Source: Paenibacillus algicola (GTDB lineage: Bacteria; Bacillota; Bacilli; Paenibacillales; Paenibacillaceae). Taken from it: a stretch of DNA of 64,000 bases. Positions within the stretch are counted from its first letter, which is position 1. Every line of letters starts with the position of its first letter. A program made the position numbers and the translations under genes. Under the pieces are notes generated by a model. The model had not been told where the DNA came from. It made no database searches and saw only the letters and a program-made list of their open reading frames with translations. Where the stretch lies: the NCBI RefSeq assembly GCF_005577435.1, contig NZ_CP040396.1, forward strand, positions 1,732,501 to 1,796,500, written 5' to 3'. Below, in pieces: positions 48,832 through 57,078 of this stretch.

Positions 48832-50715
48832 TTGAATTGGTTGGGCTCTTTACAGCAGCTGGGGCGGGCGGTTATGCTTCCCACCATGGCGCTGCCCGCG
48901 GCAGCTCTCCTGCTGTCGTTCGGAAGCCTGCCGTGGGCAGCCTGGGGTGCGGAATCCCTGGGCACGATTGCTACCGCGGCCGGCCATGGCGTGTTTTATT
49001 ACATGCCGTATTTGTTTGCTATTGGCGTCGCTTGGGGATTGTCCAATCAGGGCGGTCCCGCAGGACTGGCAGCGCTGGCAGGCATGTTTATTTATGATCA
49101 GGTGACGGGCACAGCAGGAGATGGGGAGATTCAGCCCTCGACGCTGATCGGAATTATTTTTGGATTAGTATCCAGCCTGGTGTATAACCGGTTTAAGCAT
49201 ATCAAGCTGCCGGAGGCGATTCAGTTTTTTGGAGGGTCGCGGTTTGTTCTTCTCATTATGGGACTGTTCTCGGCACTGTTTGCCTGGGGGATGGTCGGGC
49301 TGGCGCCAAGGATACAGGGAGGCATGGAGTCATTTTATGAGCTGACCGTGCATCTGGGCGGCTTCGGCTTGTTTCTGTACGGTATTTTATACCGGGTGCT
49401 CGCCGCATTCGGGCTTCATCATCTCCTCAACAATGTGTACTGGTTTCAGTTAGGCACGTATGAGACGCCGGACGGGACGGTGGTGCAAGGGGATTTGCCC
49501 CGGTTTTTTGCCGGCGATCCGACGGCGGGTGACTTTATGGCCGGGCTGTTTCCGATTATGATGTTTGCTCTGCCGGCAATAGCTTTTGCCATCATTCAGG
49601 AAGCGCGAGAGGATCTGAAGCCCAAGGTGAAAAAGACGTTCATGCGCTCTGCACTGGTATGCTTTTTGACCGGGGTATCGGAGCAGATTGAATTCGCTTT
49701 TCTCTTTGCTTCACCGTATCTGTATATCGTGCATGCGCTGATGGCAGGCTTTGCCATGGTGCTTACCTATATGCTGAACATCCACCACGGCTTCTCCTAC
49801 TCTGCAGGCTTTATTGATTTCGTCATTAACTTCCACCTGTCGCAAAATGCCTGGATGCTCATTCCGATCGGCCTGGCATATGGACTGGTGTATTACTTCC
49901 TGTTCCGTTGGGCGATCCGCACCTTCGGCATTCCAACGCCGGGCCGGGAGGAAGGGTCCGCTCTGGAGGGCTGGGCCGGCAACATTCCGTATCAGGCTCC
50001 GCTTATTCTGGAGGCGCTGGGCGGCAAGGACAACATCGTCCAGGTGGAGTCCTGCATGACGCGCCTGCGGCTGACGGTGTACAATGACCGCCAGATTGAT
50101 GCCAATGCGCTGAAGCTGCTCGGCTCTGCCGGATTGATTAAGCTTGGCGGAGGCAATGTGCAGGTCGTCTTCGGTACGTACTCCGAGCTGATTCGGGAAG
50201 AGATTAACAAGCTGATGCAGCGGGATCTGCCGCGCGTGCTGTTCAGCGCGCCGGTCCAGGGCCGGATGCTGCCGATTGAAGACGTTCCGGACGATATATT
50301 TGCCGCCAAGCTCGTGGGCAACGGCGTCGCGTTTATCCCGGATAAGGGAGAGCTGGTGTCGCCCGTCTTCGGAACCGTGATGCATGTGTACCCAACGATG
50401 CATGCAGTGGGCATCGCCACACCGGAGGGGCTGGAGGTGCTCATTCATATCGGCATTGACACTTCGCAGCTGAAGGGACCGTTCCAGGCTGTAGTGAAGG
50501 AGGGCGACGAGGTTGAGCCCGGCCAGCTGCTGGTGAGGTTTGACCTGGGCTATCTCAAGACGCACGCCGCATCGCTGGCGACACCTATGGTCATTACGAA
50601 CCCCGACAAGGTCAAGTCCTGGAGCTATGCACCCTTCAAATCAGTGAAGAAAGGGCAGACCTCGGTACTATCGGTGGTGTTAAATGAAAGCAATCCTGGG
50701 GGTAGAGAGAAATGA
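48832..50715 (+). CDS. PTS EIICBA, glucose/N-acetylglucosamine family
   Basis: A 627-residue fused permease of the Glc family: EIIC (about 1-370; MLPTMALPAAALLLSFG, FLTGVSEQIEFAFLFASPYL, NIHHGFSYSAGFIDFVINF), EIIB (about 390-465; VQVESCMTRLRLTVYN with phosphorylated Cys408), and EIIA (about 485-620; VSPVFGTVMHVYPTMHAVGI with His524 and VLIHIGIDTSQLKG with phosphorylated His539). It imports and phosphorylates a hexose, most like the NagE/GlcNAc subgroup, though glucose is possible. TTG 48832 sits six bases after GGAGGG. It overlaps the next gene by four bases. Confidence 0.92.
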   Translation: MNWLGSLQQLGRAVMLPTMALPAAALLLSFGSLPWAAWGAESLGTIATAAGHGVFYYMPYLFAIGVAWGLSNQGGPAGLAALAGMFIYDQVTGTAGDGEIQPSTLIGIIFGLVSSLVYNRFKHIKLPEAIQFFGGSRFVLLIMGLFSALFAWGMVGLAPRIQGGMESFYELTVHLGGFGLFLYGILYRVLAAFGLHHLLNNVYWFQLGTYETPDGTVVQGDLPRFFAGDPTAGDFMAGLFPIMMFALPAIAFAIIQEAREDLKPKVKKTFMRSALVCFLTGVSEQIEFAFLFASPYLYIVHALMAGFAMVLTYMLNIHHGFSYSAGFIDFVINFHLSQNAWMLIPIGLAYGLVYYFLFRWAIRTFGIPTPGREEGSALEGWAGNIPYQAPLILEALGGKDNIVQVESCMTRLRLTVYNDRQIDANALKLLGSAGLIKLGGGNVQVVFGTYSELIREEINKLMQRDLPRVLFSAPVQGRMLPIEDVPDDIFAAKLVGNGVAFIPDKGELVSPVFGTVMHVYPTMHAVGIATPEGLEVLIHIGIDTSQLKGPFQAVVKEGDEVEPGQLLVRFDLGYLKTHAASLATPMVITNPDKVKSWSYAPFKSVKKGQTSVLSVVLNESNPGGREK

Positions 50716-52439
50716 TTCAAGGTATTGGCGCAGCAGCTGGTGTTGCGTTCGGGAAGGCCTTTGTGCTTCCGCACTGGGAGCTCGATCTGCCGGAGTCCCA
50801 GAAGGACGCTGTTGATTTGGCGAGAGAGTTTGAACGGCTGTATGAGGGCATCCGGACGTCCAAGAACGAAATCGAATATATCAAGAATGAGTTTAAGGAA
50901 ATGGTCGGCGATGAGGAATCGCATATTTTTGATGCGCATCTGGCGATTCTGGAAGATCCGGTATTTATGAATGAAATTCAGGGCTTGATCGAACGTCAGT
51001 ACAAGGCGGCAGAAGTCGCAGTCAAGGAAGCCATTGACCACTTTGTCACGATGTTTGATCTCCTGGATGATGAATATATGAAAGAGCGGGCCATGGACAT
51101 CAAGGACGTCGGCAATCGTCTGCTCAAGCATTTGCTGGGGGCGCCAGAGGTCACGCTTCCCTCTGATACCCAGCCCTATATTCTCGTAGCGAAGGAGCTG
51201 TCTCCATCGCAGCTGGCGCATTTGAATCCATCTCACGTGCTCGGAATCGTAACGATGGCAGGAGGGAAGACCTCGCATTCCGCTATTATGGCGCGGGCCA
51301 TCGGGATTCCGCTCGTTTCGGGTGTGGAGAATCGGCTCGAGAAGCCGATTCAGACCGGAGACTACCTTGCACTGGATGGAGAAAAGGGATGCCTGTACGT
51401 GAATCCGGACACCGAGGTCATTGAGCACTATCGAAGCCTGCGTGAACAGCAGCTGCAAAAGAAAGAGCAGCTTCAGCTGCTCTCCTCGGTGGATGCGGTC
51501 ACCAAGGATGGCTTCAGCTTCCGGCTGGCAGCCAACATGAACTCGCTGAAGGAGCTGGACACGGCCCTGCATCATGGTGCGGACGGCGTAGGTCTGTTCC
51601 GGACGGAGTTTCTGTATATGGACCGGCAGGATTTTCCGACCGAAGAGGAGCAGTTTCAGATTTATCGCCAGGCCGCCGAGAGAATGGCAGGGGCACCGGT
51701 CGTCATCCGGACCCTCGATATTGGGGGAGACAAGCAGCTGGAATATTTTCCACTGGCAGAGGAAGAGAACCCGGTTCTGGGCTACCGCGGAATCCGGATC
51801 ACGCTGGACCGGACAGAGCTGCTGCACACCCAATTAAGAGCCATCCTGCGGGCAAGCAAGCATGGCCAGATGAAAATTCTGTATCCTATGATTTCCTCCG
51901 TGGATGAGCTGAAGCAGGCCAATGCCGTGCTGAAGCAGTGCATGGAAGAGCTAGACGGAAGAGGCATTCCGTATGATCGGGATATTGAGGCGGGCATTAT
52001 GATCGAGGTGCCGGCGGCGGCCATGATTGCCGATATGCTGGCCAAGGAATGCGATTTCTTCAGCATTGGCACCAATGATCTGGTGCAGTACGTACTGGCT
52101 GTGGACCGGATGAATGAGCAGATTGCATCCATGTACCAGCCGTTTCATCCGGCTGTGCTGCGCATGCTGCGCACAACAGTGGACGCGGCGAAGGAAGCGG
52201 GTATTCCGGTCAGCGTCTGCGGAGAGCTGGCTGGGGATGAACGGGCCATTCCGTTATGGCTGGAGCTGGGTGTCAATCAGCTCAGTATGTCTCCGCTGTC
52301 CCTGCTTCGGGTGAAGCACCGCATCCTGAATACGGCTGCCGCATCAGCTCAGCAGGAAGCCAAAGCCTGCTTTACGCTGAGCTCCAGTACAGATATCGAG
52401 GATCGCCTCAGCCGGTTTGCGCTGGCTCAGCCTTCATAA
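50712..52439 (+). CDS. ptsI: PTS enzyme I (phosphoenolpyruvate-protein phosphotransferase)
   Basis: A 575-residue enzyme I. N-terminal domain IGAAAGVAFGKAFVLPHWEL; phosphorylated His189 in TMAGGKTSHSAIMARAIGI (same number as in well-studied enzymes I); PEP-binding domain with GVGLFRTEFLYMDRQ, DIGGDKQL, GYRGIRITLD and DFFSIGTNDLVQYVLAVDRM; C-terminal Cys in ISVCGELAGD. Passes phosphate from PEP to HPr. ATG overlaps the PTS permease stop (ATGA). No ptsH gene lies beside it, unlike the common ptsG-ptsH-ptsI order. Confidence 0.95.
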   Translation: MIQGIGAAAGVAFGKAFVLPHWELDLPESQKDAVDLAREFERLYEGIRTSKNEIEYIKNEFKEMVGDEESHIFDAHLAILEDPVFMNEIQGLIERQYKAAEVAVKEAIDHFVTMFDLLDDEYMKERAMDIKDVGNRLLKHLLGAPEVTLPSDTQPYILVAKELSPSQLAHLNPSHVLGIVTMAGGKTSHSAIMARAIGIPLVSGVENRLEKPIQTGDYLALDGEKGCLYVNPDTEVIEHYRSLREQQLQKKEQLQLLSSVDAVTKDGFSFRLAANMNSLKELDTALHHGADGVGLFRTEFLYMDRQDFPTEEEQFQIYRQAAERMAGAPVVIRTLDIGGDKQLEYFPLAEEENPVLGYRGIRITLDRTELLHTQLRAILRASKHGQMKILYPMISSVDELKQANAVLKQCMEELDGRGIPYDRDIEAGIMIEVPAAAMIADMLAKECDFFSIGTNDLVQYVLAVDRMNEQIASMYQPFHPAVLRMLRTTVDAAKEAGIPVSVCGELAGDERAIPLWLELGVNQLSMSPLSLLRVKHRILNTAAASAQQEAKACFTLSSSTDIEDRLSRFALAQPS

Positions 52440-52457
52440 ATTTCATAGGCATACAAG

Positions 52458-52497
52458 CAACAGGCCTGTCCCGAATTTCTCGGGACAGGCCTGTTGC
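52458..52497. terminator. Hairpin between ptsI and the convergent gene
   Basis: CAACAGGCCTGTCCCGA / TCGGGACAGGCCTGTTG, a near-perfect long stem; flanking T-runs are short. Confidence 0.75.
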
Positions 52498-52510
52498 GGC
52501 TGAAGTGCAC

Positions 52511-53035
52511 TCAGACTTTGGCCAGCGCATCGCAGAAGGCTTGGCCGTATGGAGGCAGGTCGGCTGGCCGGCGCGCAGAAACGATATGTCCGTCCGTGAT
52601 GACCGGCTCATCCACCCACGTTGCTCCGGCGTTCTCCATATCATCGCGAATACCGGGAGTCGACGTTACAGTAACCCCCTGTAATATTTTGGCGGAGATC
52701 AGCACCCAGCCAGCGTGGCAGATCTGACCGATCGGCTTGCGGTCGGTATCCATCTGGCGTACCAGCTGAAGCACCTGATCATAGCGGCGAAGCTTGTCCG
52801 GCGCCCATCCGCCTGGCACCAGAATGCCGTCATAATCCTTGCTGTCGAGCTCGTCAAAAGCGTATTCTGCCGTTGCCGGCACACCGTATTTGCCGATATA
52901 GGTCTTTCCTTTCTCCAATCCGGCAAGATGCACCTCTGCACCTTCCTCCCGAACTCTGTACACGGGATACCACAACTCCAGATCTTCAAATTCTTCATCG
53001 AGCAGTGCAATCACTTTTTTACCGGTCAATCTCAT
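52511..53035 (-). CDS. DJ-1/PfpI family protein (YhbO-like)
   Basis: A 174-residue class I glutamine-amidotransferase-like protein: KKVIALLDEEFEDLELWYPV (with conserved Glu), YDGILVPGGWAPDKLRR, and the nucleophile elbow IGQICHAGWVLISAKIL with Cys in CHAGW, then VDEPVITDGHIVSARRPADL. Relatives act as glyoxalase/deglycase or stress proteins; the precise activity is debated. ATG 53035 follows AAAGGAGACCTGCTG. Monocistronic. Confidence 0.9.
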   Translation of the reverse strand: MRLTGKKVIALLDEEFEDLELWYPVYRVREEGAEVHLAGLEKGKTYIGKYGVPATAEYAFDELDSKDYDGILVPGGWAPDKLRRYDQVLQLVRQMDTDRKPIGQICHAGWVLISAKILQGVTVTSTPGIRDDMENAGATWVDEPVITDGHIVSARRPADLPPYGQAFCDALAKV

Positions 53036-53241
53036 TACAGCAGGTCTCCTTTCAAGATCTCAGGGTTTTAGATTCAACGTCTCATTCTTTAACAGACTCT
53101 ATAAGTATAACAAACTAAATCGGACCCTTAAAATCAGGGATGGTAAATAAAGCATAATTTGATTTATTCAAGGATTCTGAAAGGATTTTTGTTATGATAG
53201 TAGAATAGTACTATGAGAATAAGGACCCGGTAACGACATTC

Positions 53242-53715
53242 ATGACGGAATCAGAGGTGGCCCCATTGTTGAAGAAATGTACTTGTGGACAAATGATGGA
53301 ATTAAACCTGAGAACACTGTTTTTCTCCAAAAAAGAAAGTATTACTCACGTTCCCGTGAATGTTTGCGAGGATTGCGGAGTCTATGAGCTCTTGCCGTGC
53401 ATCAAGCAGGAGGTTGTCAATTACGTGACCTCAGTGAAAGCAGGGCAAAGCGGCGGTGAAATCTCGCTGACGGACCTTTATGAGCCGGCTGCCCTGCTGA
53501 AAGAGATTCTCTCAGGACCTCTGGAAGACAGCTTCCAGCTGCCCGAGAAATGCAAGGATCTGATCGGGGAACATATTAATATGCTTCTGGACCTATACCG
53601 ATTCGCCAAAAGCGAGGGCGATGGTGACTGGATGGCAGACATCAACGAACGCCTGGAGGCTATGACGGTCTTTCTGAAGTCGATTCAGCCGTCTTCAGAT
53701 ATTTACGCGAGCTGA
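53242..53715 (+). CDS. Hypothetical protein with a YgiT-like zinc-binding N-terminus
   Basis: A 157-residue protein. The N-terminal 50 residues contain CTCGQMMELNLR and VNVCEDCGVYELLP, a two-CxxC zinc-ribbon pattern close to YgiT-type domains. The rest is helical (IGEHINMLLDLYRFAKSEGD, MADINERLEAMTVFLKSIQP). No HTH follows, unlike MqsA. Either ATG 53242 or TTG 53266 (after AGAGGTGG) could be the start. A -10-like TATGATAG lies upstream (about 53194). Function unknown. Confidence 0.65.
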   Translation: MTESEVAPLLKKCTCGQMMELNLRTLFFSKKESITHVPVNVCEDCGVYELLPCIKQEVVNYVTSVKAGQSGGEISLTDLYEPAALLKEILSGPLEDSFQLPEKCKDLIGEHINMLLDLYRFAKSEGDGDWMADINERLEAMTVFLKSIQPSSDIYAS

Positions 53716-53809
53716 TTTGTCGCATGGTGTCGAGTTTGTTGGATTTTTCACGATCGTTTTGTTAGGATATAGAGTAGGAACTTCAAAATATGGAGGGAAG
53801 GTATATCCG

Positions 53810-54157
53810 ATGGCGACGATGACAAAAATGACTTCAAGAGATCAACTGCAGGCTGCGATAGAGCGTACCTCCGACCGGGCGCTGCTTCTGTTCAAGCACA
53901 GTACCCGCTGCCCGATCAGTGCAGCTGCTTACGATCAGGTTCTGGCCTATTTGAAAGGGGAGCCTCAGGAAGGCTTTGAATACATGATGATTGATGTGAT
54001 TGCTGACCGGGCGGTGTCGAATGAAGCGGCGGAGAGACTGGGCGTGAGACATGAATCGCCGCAGGTGATTGTGGTTCAAGACGGCCAGCCGGTATGGCAT
54101 ACATCGCACTATCAAATCACGGCAGGCGAGCTGGACAGCAAGCTGAAGAGCCTGTAA
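53810..54157 (+). CDS. ytxJ: YtxJ-type bacillithiol-linked redox protein
   Basis: A 115-residue monothiol thioredoxin-fold protein. RALLLFKHSTRCPISAAAYD holds the CPxS active site typical of YtxJ, thought to act as a bacilliredoxin that removes bacillithiol from protein thiols; HESPQVIVVQDGQPVWHTSH is the cis-Pro loop region. ATG 53810 follows AAGG by eight bases. It lies just upstream of ccpA, an arrangement close to that in Bacillus subtilis, where ytxJ is also near ccpA. Confidence 0.88.
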   Translation: MATMTKMTSRDQLQAAIERTSDRALLLFKHSTRCPISAAAYDQVLAYLKGEPQEGFEYMMIDVIADRAVSNEAAERLGVRHESPQVIVVQDGQPVWHTSHYQITAGELDSKLKSL

Positions 54158-54260
54158 TGTAAGGGCTTGACATTGCACAAAGCCGTATTTTGTCGTATCA
54201 TAAATGTAATTATTAGGCGAACGTTTTTTTGAAAATTTATTGGCAATGGAGAGAAGGAAT

Positions 54261-55271
54261 TTGACGGTAACCATTTATGATGTGGCGCGCGAAGCAGGCG
54301 TATCCATGGCCACAGTGTCGAGGGTTGTGAACAACAACCCCAATGTGAAGCCACAGACCCGGAAGAAGGTTTATGAAGCAATAGAGAGATTGGGATATCG
54401 TCCGAATGCGGTGGCAAGAGGCCTTGCCAGCAAGAAGACCACCACGGTAGGTGTGGTCATTCCGGACATCTCGAACTCGATCTTTGCCGAGATTGCCCGC
54501 GGGATTGAAGATATCGCCAATATGTATCACTATAATATTATTCTGTGTAATGCGGACAAGCGGAAAGAGAAGGAAATCCGTGTTATTAATACACTGCTGG
54601 AGAAGCAGGTGGATGGACTGCTCTTCATGGGCGGAACGGTTACAGATGAGCATATCCAGGCGTTCCAGACCTCTGCTGTTCCCATCGTGCTCTGCGCAAC
54701 CAGTGACGAGAAGGGCTCGTATCCTTCGGTTGATATCGATCATGAGCAGGCGGCCTTTGATGCGGTCAGCACACTGATTCGTCATGGTCATCGCGAGGTT
54801 GCAATGATCAGCGGTACCTTGCAGGATCCGGCGAACGGCTATGCCCGCTTCCAGGGATATAAGAAGGCGCTTGAGGCAGCTGGTATCGAGTATCAGGAGG
54901 ACCTGGTACGAATCGGCAATTACCGGTATGAGTCCGGTGTGGAAGCCATGAAGTATTTCCTGGGCTTGAAGAAGAAGCCAACTGCGATCTTCGCTGCTAC
55001 AGACGAGATGGGCATTGGTGCGATCCACAGCATCCAGGATGAAGGGCTCAAGGTACCGGATGACTTCTCGATTATGAGCGTAGACAACATTCGAATGGCC
55101 TCCATGGTTCGTCCTCAGCTGACCACAGTGGCTCAGCCGATGTACGACCTGGGCGCGGTAGCTATGCGGCTGCTGACGAAGCTGATGAAGAAGGAGAATG
55201 TAGAGAATCCGCGCGTCATTTTGCCGCATGAGACGATTCTGCGTTTGTCCGTGAGTCACGTGAACGACTAA
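54261..55271 (+). CDS. ccpA: Catabolite control protein A
   Basis: A 336-residue LacI/GalR regulator, the master of carbon catabolite control. TTG 54261 is used: it follows AGAAGGAA and gives the family N-terminus [23 protein letters not shown]-binding hinge [20 protein letters not shown]; effector domain [56 protein letters not shown]. Surface residues for HPr-Ser-P contact lie in the N-subdomain (for example the [15 protein letters not shown] region). A frame of almost the same length runs antisense and is not real. Confidence 0.95.
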   Translation: MTVTIYDVAREAGVSMATVSRVVNNNPNVKPQTRKKVYEAIERLGYRPNAVARGLASKKTTTVGVVIPDISNSIFAEIARGIEDIANMYHYNIILCNADKRKEKEIRVINTLLEKQVDGLLFMGGTVTDEHIQAFQTSAVPIVLCATSDEKGSYPSVDIDHEQAAFDAVSTLIRHGHREVAMISGTLQDPANGYARFQGYKKALEAAGIEYQEDLVRIGNYRYESGVEAMKYFLGLKKKPTAIFAATDEMGIGAIHSIQDEGLKVPDDFSIMSVDNIRMASMVRPQLTTVAQPMYDLGAVAMRLLTKLMKKENVENPRVILPHETILRLSVSHVND

Positions 55272-55304
55272 GACTAAGCATGAAGTGCAATCAATATAGC
55301 GAGA

Positions 55305-55330
55305 GAGCCCCTTTCCGGGGCTTTTTCGAT
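55305..55330 (+). terminator. Terminator of ccpA
   Basis: AGCCCC-TTTCC-GGGGCT followed by TTTTTC. Confidence 0.85.
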
Positions 55331-55368
55331 TGGATAACTATAATTCGTTGTGAAGGAGCTGTAAGTAG

Positions 55369-56082
55369 ATGAAGAGCCATACAGTCGGCCTGATTGGCGC
55401 GATGGATGAAGAGATTGAATTGCTGCTTAATGAGATGGAGTGCAGTCAGAGAGTTGTGAAGGCAGGAATTACATATGTGAAGGGTGCTTTACAGGGGAAA
55501 GAGGTCGTGGTCTGCAAATCCGGCGTCGGTAAAGTCAATGCTGCGATTACGACCCAGGTGCTGATTGACAGCTTCGGGGTCTCTCAGATCCTCTTTACAG
55601 GCGTGGCCGGAGCCCTGGACCCGGAGCTTAATATTGGCGATATCGTTATTTCTTCCTCCTGCATGCAGCATGATATGGATGTGACACCGCTAGGCTTCCA
55701 GAGAGGAGTCATCCCGTATCAGGAGGTTTCTGATTTTCCAGCAGACAAGGAGCTGGTGTCCTTGGCAGAGGCCGCGTGCCAGACGCTGGAGGATGTCAGC
55801 TACAAGATTGGCCGCGTGCTCTCGGGGGATCAGTTCATTGCAAGCCGAGAGACGGTTGAGCTGCTCTATGGCGAGCTTCAGGGCGCTTGCGCAGAGATGG
55901 AAGGCTCGGCTGTGGCCCAGGCCTGTTATATGAACGGGGTGCCGTTTGTTGTGATTCGCTCCATGTCGGATAAGGCAGATGGCTCGGCCCATGTGAATTT
56001 TGCCGAATTTACAGTGGCTTCCTCCCGGCGTTCTCACAGGATTGTGAGCCGCATGCTGAGTCAGCTGGGTACGGTGCAGTAA
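55369..56082 (+). CDS. mtnN: 5'-methylthioadenosine/S-adenosylhomocysteine nucleosidase
   Basis: A 237-residue nucleosidase: GLIGAMDEEIELLLNEMECS, FTGVAGALDPELNIGDIVIS, LSGDQFIASRETVE, AEMEGSAVAQACYMNGVPFV (purine-site Glu-Met-Glu) and VIRSMSDKADGSAHVNFAEF with the catalytic Asp. Cleaves MTA and S-adenosylhomocysteine, feeding methionine salvage and the activated-methyl cycle. GAAGGAGC precedes the ATG. Monocistronic. Confidence 0.95.
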   Translation: MKSHTVGLIGAMDEEIELLLNEMECSQRVVKAGITYVKGALQGKEVVVCKSGVGKVNAAITTQVLIDSFGVSQILFTGVAGALDPELNIGDIVISSSCMQHDMDVTPLGFQRGVIPYQEVSDFPADKELVSLAEAACQTLEDVSYKIGRVLSGDQFIASRETVELLYGELQGACAEMEGSAVAQACYMNGVPFVVIRSMSDKADGSAHVNFAEFTVASSRRSHRIVSRMLSQLGTVQ

Positions 56083-56097
56083 ACATACAAGACGCTA

Positions 56098-56146
56098 TGA
56101 AAAAGCCTCCTTCGCCCAGGTACATTCGGGTCGAGGAGGCTTTATG
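56098..56146. terminator. Bidirectional terminator between mtnN and acuA
   Basis: AAAAAGCCTCCT / AGGAGGCTTT with inner pairing; serves both convergent genes. Confidence 0.85.
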
Positions 56147-56167
56147 ATGTTTGTGGGGGATCAAGCT

Positions 56168-56800
56168 TCAATACATAATGCGCTGCTGAAAACGAATGCG
56201 GTCAAACTGCTCCTTCGACGAGAGTGGAACCTTGCTGCCAATGCGAACCATGAGACAATTAGCCGGATGGGAGCAAATTTCGGGATCGTCAGTGGCATAC
56301 CACTCCATATCAACCACCTTCATGAGGCGCTCCATCATTTTGCGGTAATCCCAGACGTTCAGTCCGCTGCCCTGCAGGTCCCAGTGCCAATAGTATTCCG
56401 TCGTAAACACTATATAGGCTTCCAGCTGGCCGTCCTCGAAGGCGGTCTTGATCAGGTGCTGGCCGAGACCCAGGCTGCGGTAATCATCCGCCACCTCGAT
56501 GGCTCCTAATTCTATCAGATCTTCCATATTGCCTTGTGACCAGCGTTCCAGCTCGTCCGGATAGTGGAAGGTTACATATCCTACAATGGTATCGTTATCA
56601 ATAGCTGCAATAATCCGGCCTTCGGGAAGTCCGGCGATCTCAATCAGCGCTTCATGCTGATCGGCAGGGCGGCGGAAGGCATCCAGGTGAGGATGCATGC
56701 TCAAATCGGCCAGAGCCTGTGCAGGAATCGGACCCTCCACCTTTATACGGCGATCTTCCGGATACAAGAGATGAGACTTGAACAGCTTGGGATGCTCCAT
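56168..56800 (-). CDS. acuA: AcuA-type protein acetyltransferase
   Basis: A 210-residue GNAT enzyme. N-terminal GPIPAQALADLSMHPHLDAF; acetyl-CoA core LIELGAIEVADDYRSLGLGQ then HLIKTAFEDGQLEAYIVFTT; C-terminal WHWDLQGSGLNVWDYRKMME and DDPEICSHPANCLMVRIGS, typical of AcuA. AcuA inactivates acetyl-CoA synthetase by acetylating its catalytic lysine, and the acsA gene is divergent from it, as in Bacillus subtilis. ATG 56800 follows GAAAGGAGCG. acuB and acuC do not follow it here. Confidence 0.93.
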   Translation of the reverse strand: MEHPKLFKSHLLYPEDRRIKVEGPIPAQALADLSMHPHLDAFRRPADQHEALIEIAGLPEGRIIAAIDNDTIVGYVTFHYPDELERWSQGNMEDLIELGAIEVADDYRSLGLGQHLIKTAFEDGQLEAYIVFTTEYYWHWDLQGSGLNVWDYRKMMERLMKVVDMEWYATDDPEICSHPANCLMVRIGSKVPLSSKEQFDRIRFQQRIMY

Positions 56801-57012
56801 CTAGTACGCTCCTTTCGGGTACCTACCCTACTTATAGCAAAAAAATAAAAAAATGAAAAGCAATGACACGAAAACGACAGGTATGATATAATTTTCCTCG
56901 ACATAAAACCTTCACAAATAAACATATTGACTTCCACGGCAGTTCTAATCAAGCCATGGGTACGGAAATGATGCTGTTCAATGCTTTGTGTAATCCGCGC
57001 TTGCTTGGTGTT

Positions 57013-57027
57013 TTGTAAGCGCTGTCC
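57013..57027. promoter_or_regulatory. cre site (CcpA operator) in the acuA-acsA intergenic region
   Basis: TTGTAAGCGCTGTCC matches WTGNAANCGNWNNCW in all but the last position. It lies 52 bases upstream of acsA, just before a TTGAAA/TATGAT promoter-like pair, where CcpA binding would block initiation. In B. subtilis the same divergent pair is CcpA-repressed. Confidence 0.7.
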
Positions 57028-57078
57028 ACTTGAAAGTAAGTCATTGCTATTATGATTTAACGATGAGGAGGATGCAAC

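Noticed and set aside
54237..55259. Open frame of 340 codons antisense to ccpA
   Set aside because: ccpA is unambiguous and the antisense product has no family features.
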